Origin: Methylohalomonas lacus
Lineage (GTDB): Bacteria > Pseudomonadota > Gammaproteobacteria > Methylohalomonadales > Methylohalomonadaceae
Reading direction: 5' to 3'
Length of the DNA: 64,000 nucleotides
Assembly (NCBI RefSeq): GCF_024808875.1
Contig: NZ_JANUCT010000006.1
Span: 62,001 to 126,000 of the forward strand
The notes under the pieces are model-generated. The model did no database searches. It saw only the letters and a list, made by a program, of their open reading frames with translations, and was not told the DNA's origin. Below are positions 17,495-25,835 of this stretch, piece after piece; positions within the stretch are counted from its first letter, which is position 1; every line of letters begins with the position of its first letter. A program made the position numbers and the translations under genes.

Positions 17495-19702
17495 CTAGGC
17501 GCTGCCGTTGTTTTTGGCACGGCTCTCGGCAATCGTTTCCAGCTCGGCATTGATATCCGACAACAGCAGGTCATCGCGGGTGCGCTCCTGTTCCTCGGTG
17601 GCCGCTGCCTCCTTCTGCATGCGCTGCATGGTGGACTCGTAACGCTGGATCAGTGCTTGCTGTTTCGCCGAACGCGGTTGCTGTGCCTGCTCCTGCATCC
17701 AGTTTTCGATCTCGGCATTCATGTCTTCAAGCAGATCCGATTCGGCCTGTTCGGTCCTGGCCAGTGCTGCGGCATTTTCCTGCTGTTCGTCCAGCGCATG
17801 CTGATGCTCCTGCTCGGCTTCTTCATAACGCGCCGTCGCCGCACGCAGCGCCGTATCAGAGTCGCTATTGCGTTCATCCTTATTCGCCGTACCAGCTGCA
17901 GCTTCTTCCTGCAGCGCCTGACGCACGGACTGGGTTGCCTGCTTGTCGATCAGGGTCTGCTGAACCTTTGCCGACAGCTGCTGTGCCTGGCTCTGCAACT
18001 GCTCGCGTTCCTGACTGAGCTTTTCCTTGCTGTCCTGGTAATCGCTGAACTCTTCATTACCGGCCGCCAATTCGTCGCCGATTTGGCTGACTAGCTCGTG
18101 CGCCGCTTCGGTCTGTACCTGGCGGCGCTGTTCTTCGCTGGCCCGCAGATCTTCATTGAATCGATCGAACTCAGCCTCGAGCGCGTCCGGACTATCGCCG
18201 GCACTATCACTGATGCCATGCAGACGCTTTTCCGCCCTCTGTTTTTCCTGCTGCAGGCGTTCGATCTCGGCCTCGCGCGCCTGGTATTGCTCGGTAATGC
18301 GCTTGCGCTCCTCGGCAACACGCTGCTCGATCAGGGTGTTCAGGTTGGAAACACGGCGTTCCATCGCCTGCTCACGCTGGCGGACACCCGCATACAGGCG
18401 CTGCTTTTCCTCCACCAGACGCTTTTGCAATTGCTGGGTCTGCTCCAGCATTTCGCGAACCTGCCGGGACTGTGTATTCAGGCGTTCACGCTCGGCATGC
18501 ATTTGCACCACCGCGGCGCGCTCGGCTTCGCGGCGTGCCGCCTCGGCGTCCCGCTTCAGGCGCATGGCATTATCGACCTGGCGCAACAACCCGGTCAGTT
18601 CATTACGTAATGACTGCAACAGCGGATCGCTGTTGTTATTGATCGTGATCTCTTCGCTTTCCGGCAACGGTCCGTCATAACCGCGCGCCACCACCAGCCC
18701 GCCCTGCAGCCAGCTGACGGTATAACCCTGTACGGCGAGCACGAAAGCGGCGACCGCACTGCGCGCACCGGAATCGCAAACGACGAGGTAGTGCTTGTCC
18801 TTGTCCAGCGCATGGCGACCGTTTACCAGATCCGTAACGGCCACATGGCGGGCGTCCACCTGCGGGTCAGCCGTAACCTCGGCCGTTTCGCGGACATCGA
18901 GCCACTGCGCGCCCTGCTGCAGATGCTGCCGTGCCATTGCTTCATCCAGCCGATCGAATAGCGGCAGGTTGAGCAGTTCATCGAACGATCGCTGTGACAG
19001 ACGCAGTAATGCGCCGTCACTGTGCATGGTCACGGTCATGCTGTGCGGCACGCCGGCGAGCAGGCTCACTTCACCGAACCAGTCGCCGGGACCAAGTTGC
19101 GCGATCGTTTCCAGGACACGGCCGCGCTCGTCACAGTACGCCACGTCACAGTGCCCGGACTGAATAATGTAGAAAGCACCGTCGTGGCTGTTCTGTTCAA
19201 TAACATTCTGCCCGGCACTGAAGGCCAGCGCTTCGCATTGACTGAAAAGCTGCTGCAGGTTGGCCGCCGGCAGGCGTTTGAACAGTGGCGACTCGAGCAG
19301 GCGCTGCAGCCAGTCTGAGGTTTCACCGCTGGCCTGGTCTGTTGCCAGTAATGGCTGCAACAGCGCCGGCAACAGCAGGGCATCAAACCAGCCGCGGTCG
19401 AGACATAACACGCTGCTGTCACTGAGCGCGCGCGCCGTGGCCAGACGCGGCTGCAATGGTGCCAGGGGCAAACAGTCACCGGCTTCAACCTGCCACCGGC
19501 TGCCATTCGACCGCAGTTCCAACCGGCCCTCGATCAGATAGTGCACGGTCGAGTCGACCGCACCCGTTTCAAACAGCCGGGCGCCCTTGTGCAAGGGCCG
19601 CAACTCAGCCTGACTGAACAGCAACTGTCGCCGTGTCGCAGACAGTGCCGCCAGCGGCTGTAACTGCTGAAAAGCGGGATCAGCGGACTGTGGCGCTTTC
19701 AT
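17495..19702 (-). CDS. cNMP-binding-like / rhodanese / coiled-coil protein A
   Basis: A 735-residue cytoplasmic-looking multidomain protein with no signal or membrane segment. Domains in order: a degenerate cyclic-nucleotide-binding fold (about 25-110); a second, better one (about 140-245) with the phosphate-binding-cassette-like FGEVSLLAGVPH, where the usual Arg after Pro is His220; a rhodanese domain (about 255-345) with active-site loop C309-DSGAR; then coiled coil to about 650; and a conserved tail with IENWMQEQ. It is a paralogue of the gene at 20469, same strand and same order. Loss of the cassette Arg suggests weak or no cNMP binding, whereas the rhodanese Cys is kept. No known system matches this domain order as far as I recall. 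Confidence 0.8.
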   Translation of the reverse strand: MKAPQSADPAFQQLQPLAALSATRRQLLFSQAELRPLHKGARLFETGAVDSTVHYLIEGRLELRSNGSRWQVEAGDCLPLAPLQPRLATARALSDSSVLCLDRGWFDALLLPALLQPLLATDQASGETSDWLQRLLESPLFKRLPAANLQQLFSQCEALAFSAGQNVIEQNSHDGAFYIIQSGHCDVAYCDERGRVLETIAQLGPGDWFGEVSLLAGVPHSMTVTMHSDGALLRLSQRSFDELLNLPLFDRLDEAMARQHLQQGAQWLDVRETAEVTADPQVDARHVAVTDLVNGRHALDKDKHYLVVCDSGARSAVAAFVLAVQGYTVSWLQGGLVVARGYDGPLPESEEITINNNSDPLLQSLRNELTGLLRQVDNAMRLKRDAEAARREAERAAVVQMHAERERLNTQSRQVREMLEQTQQLQKRLVEEKQRLYAGVRQREQAMERRVSNLNTLIEQRVAEERKRITEQYQAREAEIERLQQEKQRAEKRLHGISDSAGDSPDALEAEFDRFNEDLRASEEQRRQVQTEAAHELVSQIGDELAAGNEEFSDYQDSKEKLSQEREQLQSQAQQLSAKVQQTLIDKQATQSVRQALQEEAAAGTANKDERNSDSDTALRAATARYEEAEQEHQHALDEQQENAAALARTEQAESDLLEDMNAEIENWMQEQAQQPRSAKQQALIQRYESTMQRMQKEAAATEEQERTRDDLLLSDINAELETIAESRAKNNGSA

Positions 19703-20111
19703 GGAGTCACCCTACTCTGCCGATAGGTCAATAGCCAGTAAGCAATATGTGCCTGAAAACGGGCACCGCGCGGTCGGCACCGCAACAGGCCCGGTTATCA
19801 CGTCGTCAGTAAAGCAGAACCGCCCTGGCAACGGGCAGCAAAAGCGGCGAACTGTGACTGTCATCACGGGCCCGGGCAAGGGAGTGTGAACTGCGCCTCA
19901 CCTTGTTCGGGCGGCCTGTGCCAGCGCCGATTGTCGGGATGGGGCGACAGTTTTGCGCCAATACTGCCGTAACACGGCACTCTGCATGCCGGTCCGTCAC
20001 CCGGCCAGGGTCGTGACCGTGCCTACCCGTCGTTCAATAAGCATTTGTTTTAACGTTTTTTTTAGCTTCATTCGGGAACCGCGACGGCTACTTCCAGACG
20101 CCCGGCCGTTG
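19703..20111. other. intergenic region upstream of the sigma-54 promoter
   Basis: No gene seen. It separates divergent genes: coiled-coil protein A to the left and the small unknown gene to the right. It contains a dyad TGTCG-N8-CGACA (19932-19949) that could be an activator site. Confidence 0.5.
19932..19949. promoter_or_regulatory. dyad, candidate enhancer-binding-protein site
   Basis: TGTCG, 8 bp, CGACA. It lies about 165 bp upstream of the -24 element of the sigma-54 promoter, a normal distance for a bacterial enhancer-binding protein. Inferred from symmetry and position only. Confidence 0.3.
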
Positions 20112-20126
20112 TGGCACAGCTCTTGC
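20112..20126 (+). promoter_or_regulatory. sigma-54 (RpoN) promoter
   Basis: TGGCAC-N5-TTGC: the invariant GG (20113-20114) and GC (20125-20126) are separated by exactly 10 bp. All bases of the common -24/-12 core are met. The predicted start of transcription is about 20138, giving a leader of about 47 nt before the ATG at 20185. Confidence 0.7.
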
Positions 20127-20184
20127 GATACCTCTATCAACAAGCACTGACGCAGCACGAGCTGCCCGAAGGGAGATGCAAAAC

Positions 20185-20448
20185 ATGAAATTCGAACAGA
20201 TGATGCCCGCCAGCGACCTCGAGAAGGCCTGTATCTGGGATATATTCCGGGCCGAGGATCGACTCTGGGACATCGAGGCGGAACTGCTCAACGATCTGCA
20301 CTACTACGAGCGTCGTGCCGCATCCATGGCACAGGCCGCCACACAGGCCGACCGGGCATTACTGACCATCTACAAAAGCCATATCCGGCGCATCAATGGC
20401 CTGCTGTCGCGGTTACCACAGCAACAGGCACGCGATACCGCGGACTGA
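20185..20448 (+). CDS. small protein of unknown function, sigma-54-dependent
   Basis: An 87-residue soluble protein rich in Ala, Arg, Asp and Leu, predicted to be almost wholly helical (LEKACIWDIFRAEDRLWDIE..., then a second amphipathic helix RALLTIYKSHIRRINGLLSR). No signal peptide, Cys motif or known domain that I recognise. The ATG at 20185 is chosen because GGGAG lies nine bases upstream; ATG 20176 is too close to it. It sits between the two cNMP/rhodanese/coiled-coil genes on the opposite strand, with its stop 20 bp from that of protein B. The strong sigma-54 promoter implies induction by an enhancer-binding protein. Confidence 0.75.
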   Translation: MKFEQMMPASDLEKACIWDIFRAEDRLWDIEAELLNDLHYYERRAASMAQAATQADRALLTIYKSHIRRINGLLSRLPQQQARDTAD

Positions 20449-20468
20449 GCCAGCACCGCTGAATCGTA

Positions 20469-22817
20469 CTACTTCTTGTCGCCGAGCTGATCGGCTATTT
20501 CATCCAGCAGGCTACGCGCGGCATTCTGTGATTCGCGCTTGGCAGCTTCCGAGCGTTCCTTGATTCGACGGATGTGCTCCGCCTGTTTATTCAGTACTTC
20601 CTGAGACGGGGCTTCCAGTTCATTCTCCGTCAGCCACTCTGACACCTCGTTTTCTATCTGCTCACGCAGTTTCTGCTCTTCCGCCGATTGCCGGGCCAGG
20701 CCACGAACATTGCTGTCCTGGGCGGCCTGGACCTTTTGCTGCGCTTTTTCGGCCTCGGCGAACTCGGCCCGCGCCTGTTGCGCCTCGGCTTCCGCCGCCT
20801 GCACCCGCTGCTGCAGATCGCGGTCCTTGCGCTCGCTGTCCTGTGCCATTTTGATCTTCAGTTTCGCCAGCTGCGCCTCGGCCCCCTGGCGCGCAGCCTC
20901 GGCATCCTGTTTGGCCTTGTCCGCCGCACTCATCGCTTCACGCAACTCGCGTGACTGTTTTTCCAGGCGTTCACGTTCGGCCTTGAGCTTGGCTTCCTCT
21001 TCCGCGCGTACTTTGGCATGCGCTTCCTTGAACTCGGCGATGATCTGCTGGGCCTCGTCGTTGGCCGCCTGACGCGCAGCCTCGGCCGCGGCTTTCTCAC
21101 GCTGTGCCTCCTCAAGGGCCTCGTTGCTGCGCTGGTACTGCTCCGCCAGGTTCCGGCGCTCGGCCTCGATCTTGCGCATTGCCTCATCCTGAAGCTGCTT
21201 TTCCATGCTGGCCTGTTGCTGACGTTGCTGTTCGGCCTCGCGCTCGATCGCCGCTTTTGCCTCGCTGAGCTGCTGCTTGATGCTATCGGCTTCCTGCATG
21301 CGGCGCTGCGCCTCGGTGGAATCGGAATCGGCCTTTTCCTGTGCCGCCTTGATCTGTGCCTCGGCCTGCTGCTTGAGCGTACGCAGGCGTTCCATTTCCT
21401 TGGCGTTCTGCGCGTAAACCGCCTCGAGTTTTTCCTTCTGCTGTTTGAGTTGCTGCTCGGTTTCGGCACGCAGTTTCGCGATGCGTGACTCTTCGGCTTC
21501 GCGGTGCTTGCGCGCCTCTTCGGCTGCCTGTTGCTTGGCCGCTTCCAGGCGCGCGTGTTCGGCACGCAGCTTCTCGATCATGGCCTCGTATTCGGCGCGC
21601 TTGTCCGCGTTACGCTCGGCGTTGTTGTCTTCTGCCGCCTGTTCCACCTCGTAATTCGCGACTGCCGCTTCCGCCGCATAGGCCGAGGCGCGTACGTCGG
21701 CATCAACGATCTCCTCGGCCTGATCATCAGCCGCCACGCCGCTGGTCAGATCGTCCGCCGGGCAGTTCATCAGACCGCCATCCAGATAACTGGCCGTGTA
21801 ACCCTGTTGCGTCAACAGAAAAGCTGCCACTGAGCTGCGGCCGCCGGAATCACAGTAGGCGATATAGTGCCGGTCCGATTGCAGCGTGCTGGTGTCGCCG
21901 CGCAGGCTGGCCAGTGGCAGGTTGAGGCTGTCCTCGATATGTGACTGGGCGTATTCCTCGGGCAGGCGCACATCCAGCCAACAGGCCCCGGCCGCAATAC
22001 GCTGACAGGCGTCAGCATAATTCAACCAGCTCAGTGCCGGTTTCTTGATAAGCTCGATGAAGTGTTCCTTGGTCAGCCGCATCAGCACGCCATCGCTGAG
22101 CATGCGCACACTGGCGTTGCGTTGGGCATCGGCGAGCAGAGCTTCTTCACCGAAACCATCGCCAGGACCGAGCTCCGCGAGCCTGATGGGATCGCCGCCG
22201 TCCGCAGAGCGGCATAGCACCTCGCAACGGCCCTCCTGGACAATGTAGTAATAATCGCCTGGACCACCCTGTTCAATCACCCAATCACCGTGGCTGAATT
22301 CCACCGGTTCGAGTACGGTGAACAGCTGGTGGATGTTGGCGGTAGGCAGTCGTGAAAACAGCTCCGACTGCAAAATACGGGTCATCCAGTCGATTTCCTC
22401 ACCGCCGTTGTCGAGTTCACTGATCTCGACATTGCTGTCAGTCCGCGACTGGTTCTCTTGCTGCTCAACCACCAGCAGCTTGTCGAGCGCGGGGCGTTTG
22501 ACCTGCAATACGGTCGCGCGGCTGGCGGCACGCGCCGAAAACTGGCGCGGCTGCAGCTGGGCGATGGGATAGCGGGCGGAATCACTACCGCCCTTCAGTG
22601 TGCTGTGGGTCTGACCATCGGCCTGCATTTCGAGTTCGCCGGCGAGCAGATAATACGAGAAATCATCACGATCACCCTGCTGGAACAGGTAGCGACCGCG
22701 TGGCAGATCGAGGATTTCCGAACGCTTGATGACCTCGTCCTGATAGCGCTGTGCCAGGCTGAATATTGGCACCAACTGGCGTATGGTCTCGGTAAATTGT
22801 TCCTTCACATCGGCCAT
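20469..22817 (-). CDS. cNMP-binding / rhodanese / coiled-coil protein B
   Basis: A 782-residue paralogue of protein A. The first cNMP-like fold covers about 35-115. The second (about 150-258) has FGEEALLADAQRNAS with Arg233 in the cassette position, so ligand binding is plausible. The rhodanese domain (about 270-350) has active-site C322-DSGGR and LDVRLPEEY. From about 370 to 720 it is nearly pure Ala/Glu/Gln/Lys coiled coil. The tail has SEWLTENE and ends LLDEIADQLGDKK, resembling the tail of protein A. ATG 22817 is preferred to TTG 22844. A perfect -10 box (TATAAT) lies 76 bp upstream. The predicted role is a scaffold coupling a nucleotide signal to sulfur or persulfide chemistry; this is inference. 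Confidence 0.82.
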   Translation of the reverse strand: MADVKEQFTETIRQLVPIFSLAQRYQDEVIKRSEILDLPRGRYLFQQGDRDDFSYYLLAGELEMQADGQTHSTLKGGSDSARYPIAQLQPRQFSARAASRATVLQVKRPALDKLLVVEQQENQSRTDSNVEISELDNGGEEIDWMTRILQSELFSRLPTANIHQLFTVLEPVEFSHGDWVIEQGGPGDYYYIVQEGRCEVLCRSADGGDPIRLAELGPGDGFGEEALLADAQRNASVRMLSDGVLMRLTKEHFIELIKKPALSWLNYADACQRIAAGACWLDVRLPEEYAQSHIEDSLNLPLASLRGDTSTLQSDRHYIAYCDSGGRSSVAAFLLTQQGYTASYLDGGLMNCPADDLTSGVAADDQAEEIVDADVRASAYAAEAAVANYEVEQAAEDNNAERNADKRAEYEAMIEKLRAEHARLEAAKQQAAEEARKHREAEESRIAKLRAETEQQLKQQKEKLEAVYAQNAKEMERLRTLKQQAEAQIKAAQEKADSDSTEAQRRMQEADSIKQQLSEAKAAIEREAEQQRQQQASMEKQLQDEAMRKIEAERRNLAEQYQRSNEALEEAQREKAAAEAARQAANDEAQQIIAEFKEAHAKVRAEEEAKLKAERERLEKQSRELREAMSAADKAKQDAEAARQGAEAQLAKLKIKMAQDSERKDRDLQQRVQAAEAEAQQARAEFAEAEKAQQKVQAAQDSNVRGLARQSAEEQKLREQIENEVSEWLTENELEAPSQEVLNKQAEHIRRIKERSEAAKRESQNAARSLLDEIADQLGDKK

Positions 22818-22892
22818 GACGAGTCGTCTCAACGGAACGGTCAACCCGTGACGGGCGGACCTGGCGAACCTGCGGGCTCATGCCTGAGTCTT

Positions 22893-22898
22893 ATTATA
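22893..22898 (-). promoter_or_regulatory. -10 element upstream of protein B
   Basis: Minus-strand TATAAT. No good -35 hexamer is seen at 16-18 bp. The predicted leader to ATG 22817 is about 70 nt. Confidence 0.45.
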
Positions 22899-22975
22899 GA
22901 ATGCCTGATATTGACAGACCGCTGCAATACGCAGCATCGGCATTGGCACCGGTCAAACCATTGACAACCCGTTGA

Positions 22976-23659
22976 ATGCGTATGGATATCATCACGCAAA
23001 TACCCGGCAGTATCGGCATCGGCAGCGCCGTATTGCTGTCACTCGGCCTGCTGTTTTTCATTATCGCCTGCACGCGCCTGCGCCGGCGGCGCTGGCTCGG
23101 TGCCGGCGGCCATGGCCTGTTCAGTATCACGCTCCTGGCCATAGCCCTGGCGCTGGCGGCCGTGGGCTTCAACCTGCACACCTACCAGCGGCTCACACAT
23201 GAACGCGACGTTGCCGAAATCAGCTTCCGGCAACTGGCACCGCAGCGTTTCCAGGTACGCATACACTATCCCGACGACAAGCGTTATCAGGAACTGCAAC
23301 TGTCCGGGGACGCCTGGCAGATCGATGCACGCGTACTCAAATGGCGTGGCCCGGCCCTGCTGGCCGGACTCGACAGCGGTTATCGTCTGGAACGCATCAG
23401 CGGTCGTTACGAAAACATCGAGGCCGAGCGCAACCAGACGCGCAGCGTCCATGCACTCAGCGATAACCCCGGTGTCGATCTCTGGTCGCTGACACGGCGT
23501 TTTGAGCGCTGGCTGCCGTGGCTGGATGCGGGTTACGGTAGCGCCACCTATCTGCCCATGCGCGACGACGCCCGTTACCGGATCAGCATGACGCAGACCG
23601 GACTTATTGCCCGCGCCAGTAACGCCGCCGGGCAGCAGGCCATCGATGCCTGGCATTAG
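22976..23659 (+). CDS. hypothetical membrane-anchored protein
   Basis: A 227-residue protein with two N-terminal hydrophobic helices (about residues 14-33 and 48-68). A C-terminal soluble domain of about 155 residues has no Cys (YRLERISGRYENIEAERNQ, LPWLDAGYGSATYLPMRDDARY). Related proteins are sometimes labelled 'multidrug transporter' or 'cation efflux', but there is nothing transporter-like here. No strong Shine-Dalgarno is visible; ATG 22982 is an alternative start. It reads away from protein B and precedes two small exported proteins. Function unknown. Confidence 0.7.
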   Translation: MRMDIITQIPGSIGIGSAVLLSLGLLFFIIACTRLRRRRWLGAGGHGLFSITLLAIALALAAVGFNLHTYQRLTHERDVAEISFRQLAPQRFQVRIHYPDDKRYQELQLSGDAWQIDARVLKWRGPALLAGLDSGYRLERISGRYENIEAERNQTRSVHALSDNPGVDLWSLTRRFERWLPWLDAGYGSATYLPMRDDARYRISMTQTGLIARASNAAGQQAIDAWH

Positions 23660-23737
23660 CCCCGTTTCAAGTTGACGGCACGCACCGACAGCACTACAAG
23701 GGGAACCAGGCGCAACAGGATCATTATGGAGTTCACC

Positions 23738-24061
23738 ATGCACCGACTATTCACTATCGCCCTGCTAGCGGGCCTACTGGCCGCTCCGGTCAATGCCGCC
23801 GACAATAATGGGGAAGCACAGCGCAGCTATTCACCGACCGCCACGGACATGATCGTCGACGGTCTGGTGATACGGCCCCTGTCGCTGGCTGCAACCGTGG
23901 TCGGCAGTGCCCTGTTCGTCGTTACGCTGCCGTTCAGTGCCATCGGCGGTAATGTCGACGAGGCCGGCCAGGCGCTGGTCGCGGATCCGGCACAGGCGAC
24001 CTTCGGCAACTGCCTTGGCTGCATCCCCGGCCACCAGGAACGCCGCCGGCGTCACGACTGA
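23738..24061 (+). CDS. small exported protein of unknown function
   Basis: A 107-residue protein. ATG 23738 (GGAG six bases upstream) gives a signal peptide MHRLFTIALLAGLLAAPVNAA. The mature part has a hydrophobic segment (PLSLAATVVGSALFVVTLPF) and GGNVDEAGQALVADPA, a pattern I associate with small uncharacterised envelope proteins of gammaproteobacteria. It ends with CLGCIPGHQERRRRHD; the two Cys are not a haem motif. ATG 23726 is possible. Eleven bases separate it from the next gene. Confidence 0.7.
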   Translation: MHRLFTIALLAGLLAAPVNAADNNGEAQRSYSPTATDMIVDGLVIRPLSLAATVVGSALFVVTLPFSAIGGNVDEAGQALVADPAQATFGNCLGCIPGHQERRRRHD

Positions 24062-24071
24062 GCAGCGCCGC

Positions 24072-24710
24072 ATGCACATCATCCGGCTGCTTGTGATCGC
24101 ACTCTGGGCAATGCCGCTGGCTGCCCAGGACAACACCCCCGCCAACCTCAGCGAGCAGGGTCGCGAGCGGATTCAGCAGTTCGCCGGCCGTCTGCAAGAC
24201 GAATTGCAGCAGGCCATGGCGGACGGTGGCCCGGTCAATGCCATCGATGTTTGCAAGGTCCAGGCACCGGCCATCGCCCGCGAACTGTCGACGGATGGCT
24301 GGCAGGTCAGGCGCGTCAGCCTGCAACCCCGCAACCCCGACAACGCCGCCGACGAATTCGAGCGGCGCACGCTGCGGGATTTTGAAGACAAGCAGGCACG
24401 CGGCTGGCAGGTCGAGCGTCTCGCCTACTACAAGATGCAGCAGCACCAGCAGGGCGAACGGGCATTCAGCGAATTCCGTTATCTCAAGGCGATTCCGACC
24501 CGGTCGCTGTGTCTGACCTGTCATGGCGACAACATACCCGCCGAGGTAAAAGCGAAACTCGATACGCTCTACCCCGACGACCAGGCGCGCGGCTATCAGC
24601 TCGGCGACATTCGCGGTGCCTTTTCACTGCGCAAACGTATTAACGACGTTACCGTGCCACAATCTGAAGCCAATGCCGGTACAACAGTACTGGACGACTA
24701 CCGGGACTGA
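24072..24710 (+). CDS. DUF3365 (Tll0287-like) haem-binding protein
   Basis: A 212-residue periplasmic protein. A signal peptide (MHIIRLLVIALWAMPLAAQ) is followed by a DUF3365/Tll0287-like domain. CKVQAPAI in the first third and a single c-type haem site CLTCH near residue 155 (SLCLTCHGD) are visible, with KAIPT just before it and DIRGAFSLRK after. Such domains serve as haem-based redox or gas sensors, alone or fused to signalling proteins; here it is stand-alone. It follows the small exported protein and precedes ald by 11 bp. The start at 24072 is the first ATG giving a signal peptide. Confidence 0.82.
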   Translation: MHIIRLLVIALWAMPLAAQDNTPANLSEQGRERIQQFAGRLQDELQQAMADGGPVNAIDVCKVQAPAIARELSTDGWQVRRVSLQPRNPDNAADEFERRTLRDFEDKQARGWQVERLAYYKMQQHQQGERAFSEFRYLKAIPTRSLCLTCHGDNIPAEVKAKLDTLYPDDQARGYQLGDIRGAFSLRKRINDVTVPQSEANAGTTVLDDYRD

Positions 24711-24721
24711 AGCGGTAGGCC

Positions 24722-25834
24722 ATGCAGATAGGGCTTGTCAGGGAAACCAAGGATCAGGAACGGCGCGTGGCGTTGACGCCGAGCGGGGTCGCAGAACTGG
24801 CCACCGCCGGTCACGGCATCCGCGTGGAAACCGGCGCCGGTGACGCGATCGGGTTCAGCGATGTCGACTATCAACAGGCCGGTGCGCAAATCGTCGATAC
24901 TGCAGCGGCGTGGGATAATGAACTGGTGGTCAAGGTCAAGGAACCCCTGGCGAACGAGTACGAGTATTTTGACGGCCAGATCCTGTTTGCCTTTCTGCAC
25001 CTCGCCGGCAGTCCGGTGACCCTGACCAAGGCCTTGATCAAGGGTAAGGTCAGCGCCATCGCCTATGAACTCGTCGGTGATGACAACGGCTACTATCCAT
25101 TGCTGGCACCGATGAGCGCCATCGCCGGCAACATGGCCACCACGGTCGGTGCCCATTATCTGGCACGGACCAACGGCGGCAAGGGCGTACAACTGGGCCG
25201 GCTGCTGGAGCAACGTCACGGCCGGGTACTGGTGATCGGCAATGGCGTGGTGGGTTGTCACGCCGCCCGCACGGCGGACGCACTGGGTGCGCGGGTCTGG
25301 CTGTTCGGCCGCGACGGGGAGAAATTCGCACAGCAGCGCGAGCAGTTCTCGCCCGAGCTGACGTTCGTCGAATCAACCGATGCCAGCATCCGCGAACACA
25401 TCGCTGACGCCGACCTCGTTATCGGTGCCGTATTACAGCCTGCCGATCGCGCCCCCTATGTTGTCAGCCGCGACATGATTGCCAGCATGCAGCCCGGTTC
25501 GGTGGTGGTCGACGTCAGTATCGATCAGGGCGGCTGCATTGAAACCGCGCGCGCCACCTGTCACAGCAAACCGGTCTATCGCGAGGCGGACGTGATTCAC
25601 TACGCCGTCACCAACATGCCCAGCGCCTATCCGCGGACTGCCACGCAGGCATTGACCGCGGCCAGCCTGCCGTATGTGCTGCAACTGGCCAACGCGGGTA
25701 TGGCCGCCTGCCGAAAAAACACCATGCTGGCACAGGCGATCAACACGCATCGCGGTCTCATTACCAACGCGACCATTGCCCGGGCCCTGCGGCTGGATCC
25801 GTTATACACACCCTTCAGCGAGATCGACGCCTGA
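24722..25834 (+). CDS. ald: alanine dehydrogenase, with NADP-like cofactor loop
   Basis: A 370-residue alanine dehydrogenase (L-alanine to pyruvate plus ammonia), of family length. Substrate residues are recognisable: R15 in RETKDQERRVALTP, K in VKVKEP, H in FAFLHLA, D in VDVSIDQGGCIET, and the C-terminal HYAVTNMPSAYPRTATQAL. The Rossmann loop reads GNGVVGCHAA, slightly off the usual GGGVVG. The end of beta-2 reads WLFGRDGE, where NAD enzymes have an Asp (LD). Loss of this acid and gain of Arg suggests NADP use. It is followed at one base by an LDH/MDH-fold gene, so the two are co-translated. Confidence 0.88.
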   Translation: MQIGLVRETKDQERRVALTPSGVAELATAGHGIRVETGAGDAIGFSDVDYQQAGAQIVDTAAAWDNELVVKVKEPLANEYEYFDGQILFAFLHLAGSPVTLTKALIKGKVSAIAYELVGDDNGYYPLLAPMSAIAGNMATTVGAHYLARTNGGKGVQLGRLLEQRHGRVLVIGNGVVGCHAARTADALGARVWLFGRDGEKFAQQREQFSPELTFVESTDASIREHIADADLVIGAVLQPADRAPYVVSRDMIASMQPGSVVVDVSIDQGGCIETARATCHSKPVYREADVIHYAVTNMPSAYPRTATQALTAASLPYVLQLANAGMAACRKNTMLAQAINTHRGLITNATIARALRLDPLYTPFSEIDA

Positions 25835-25835
25835 C

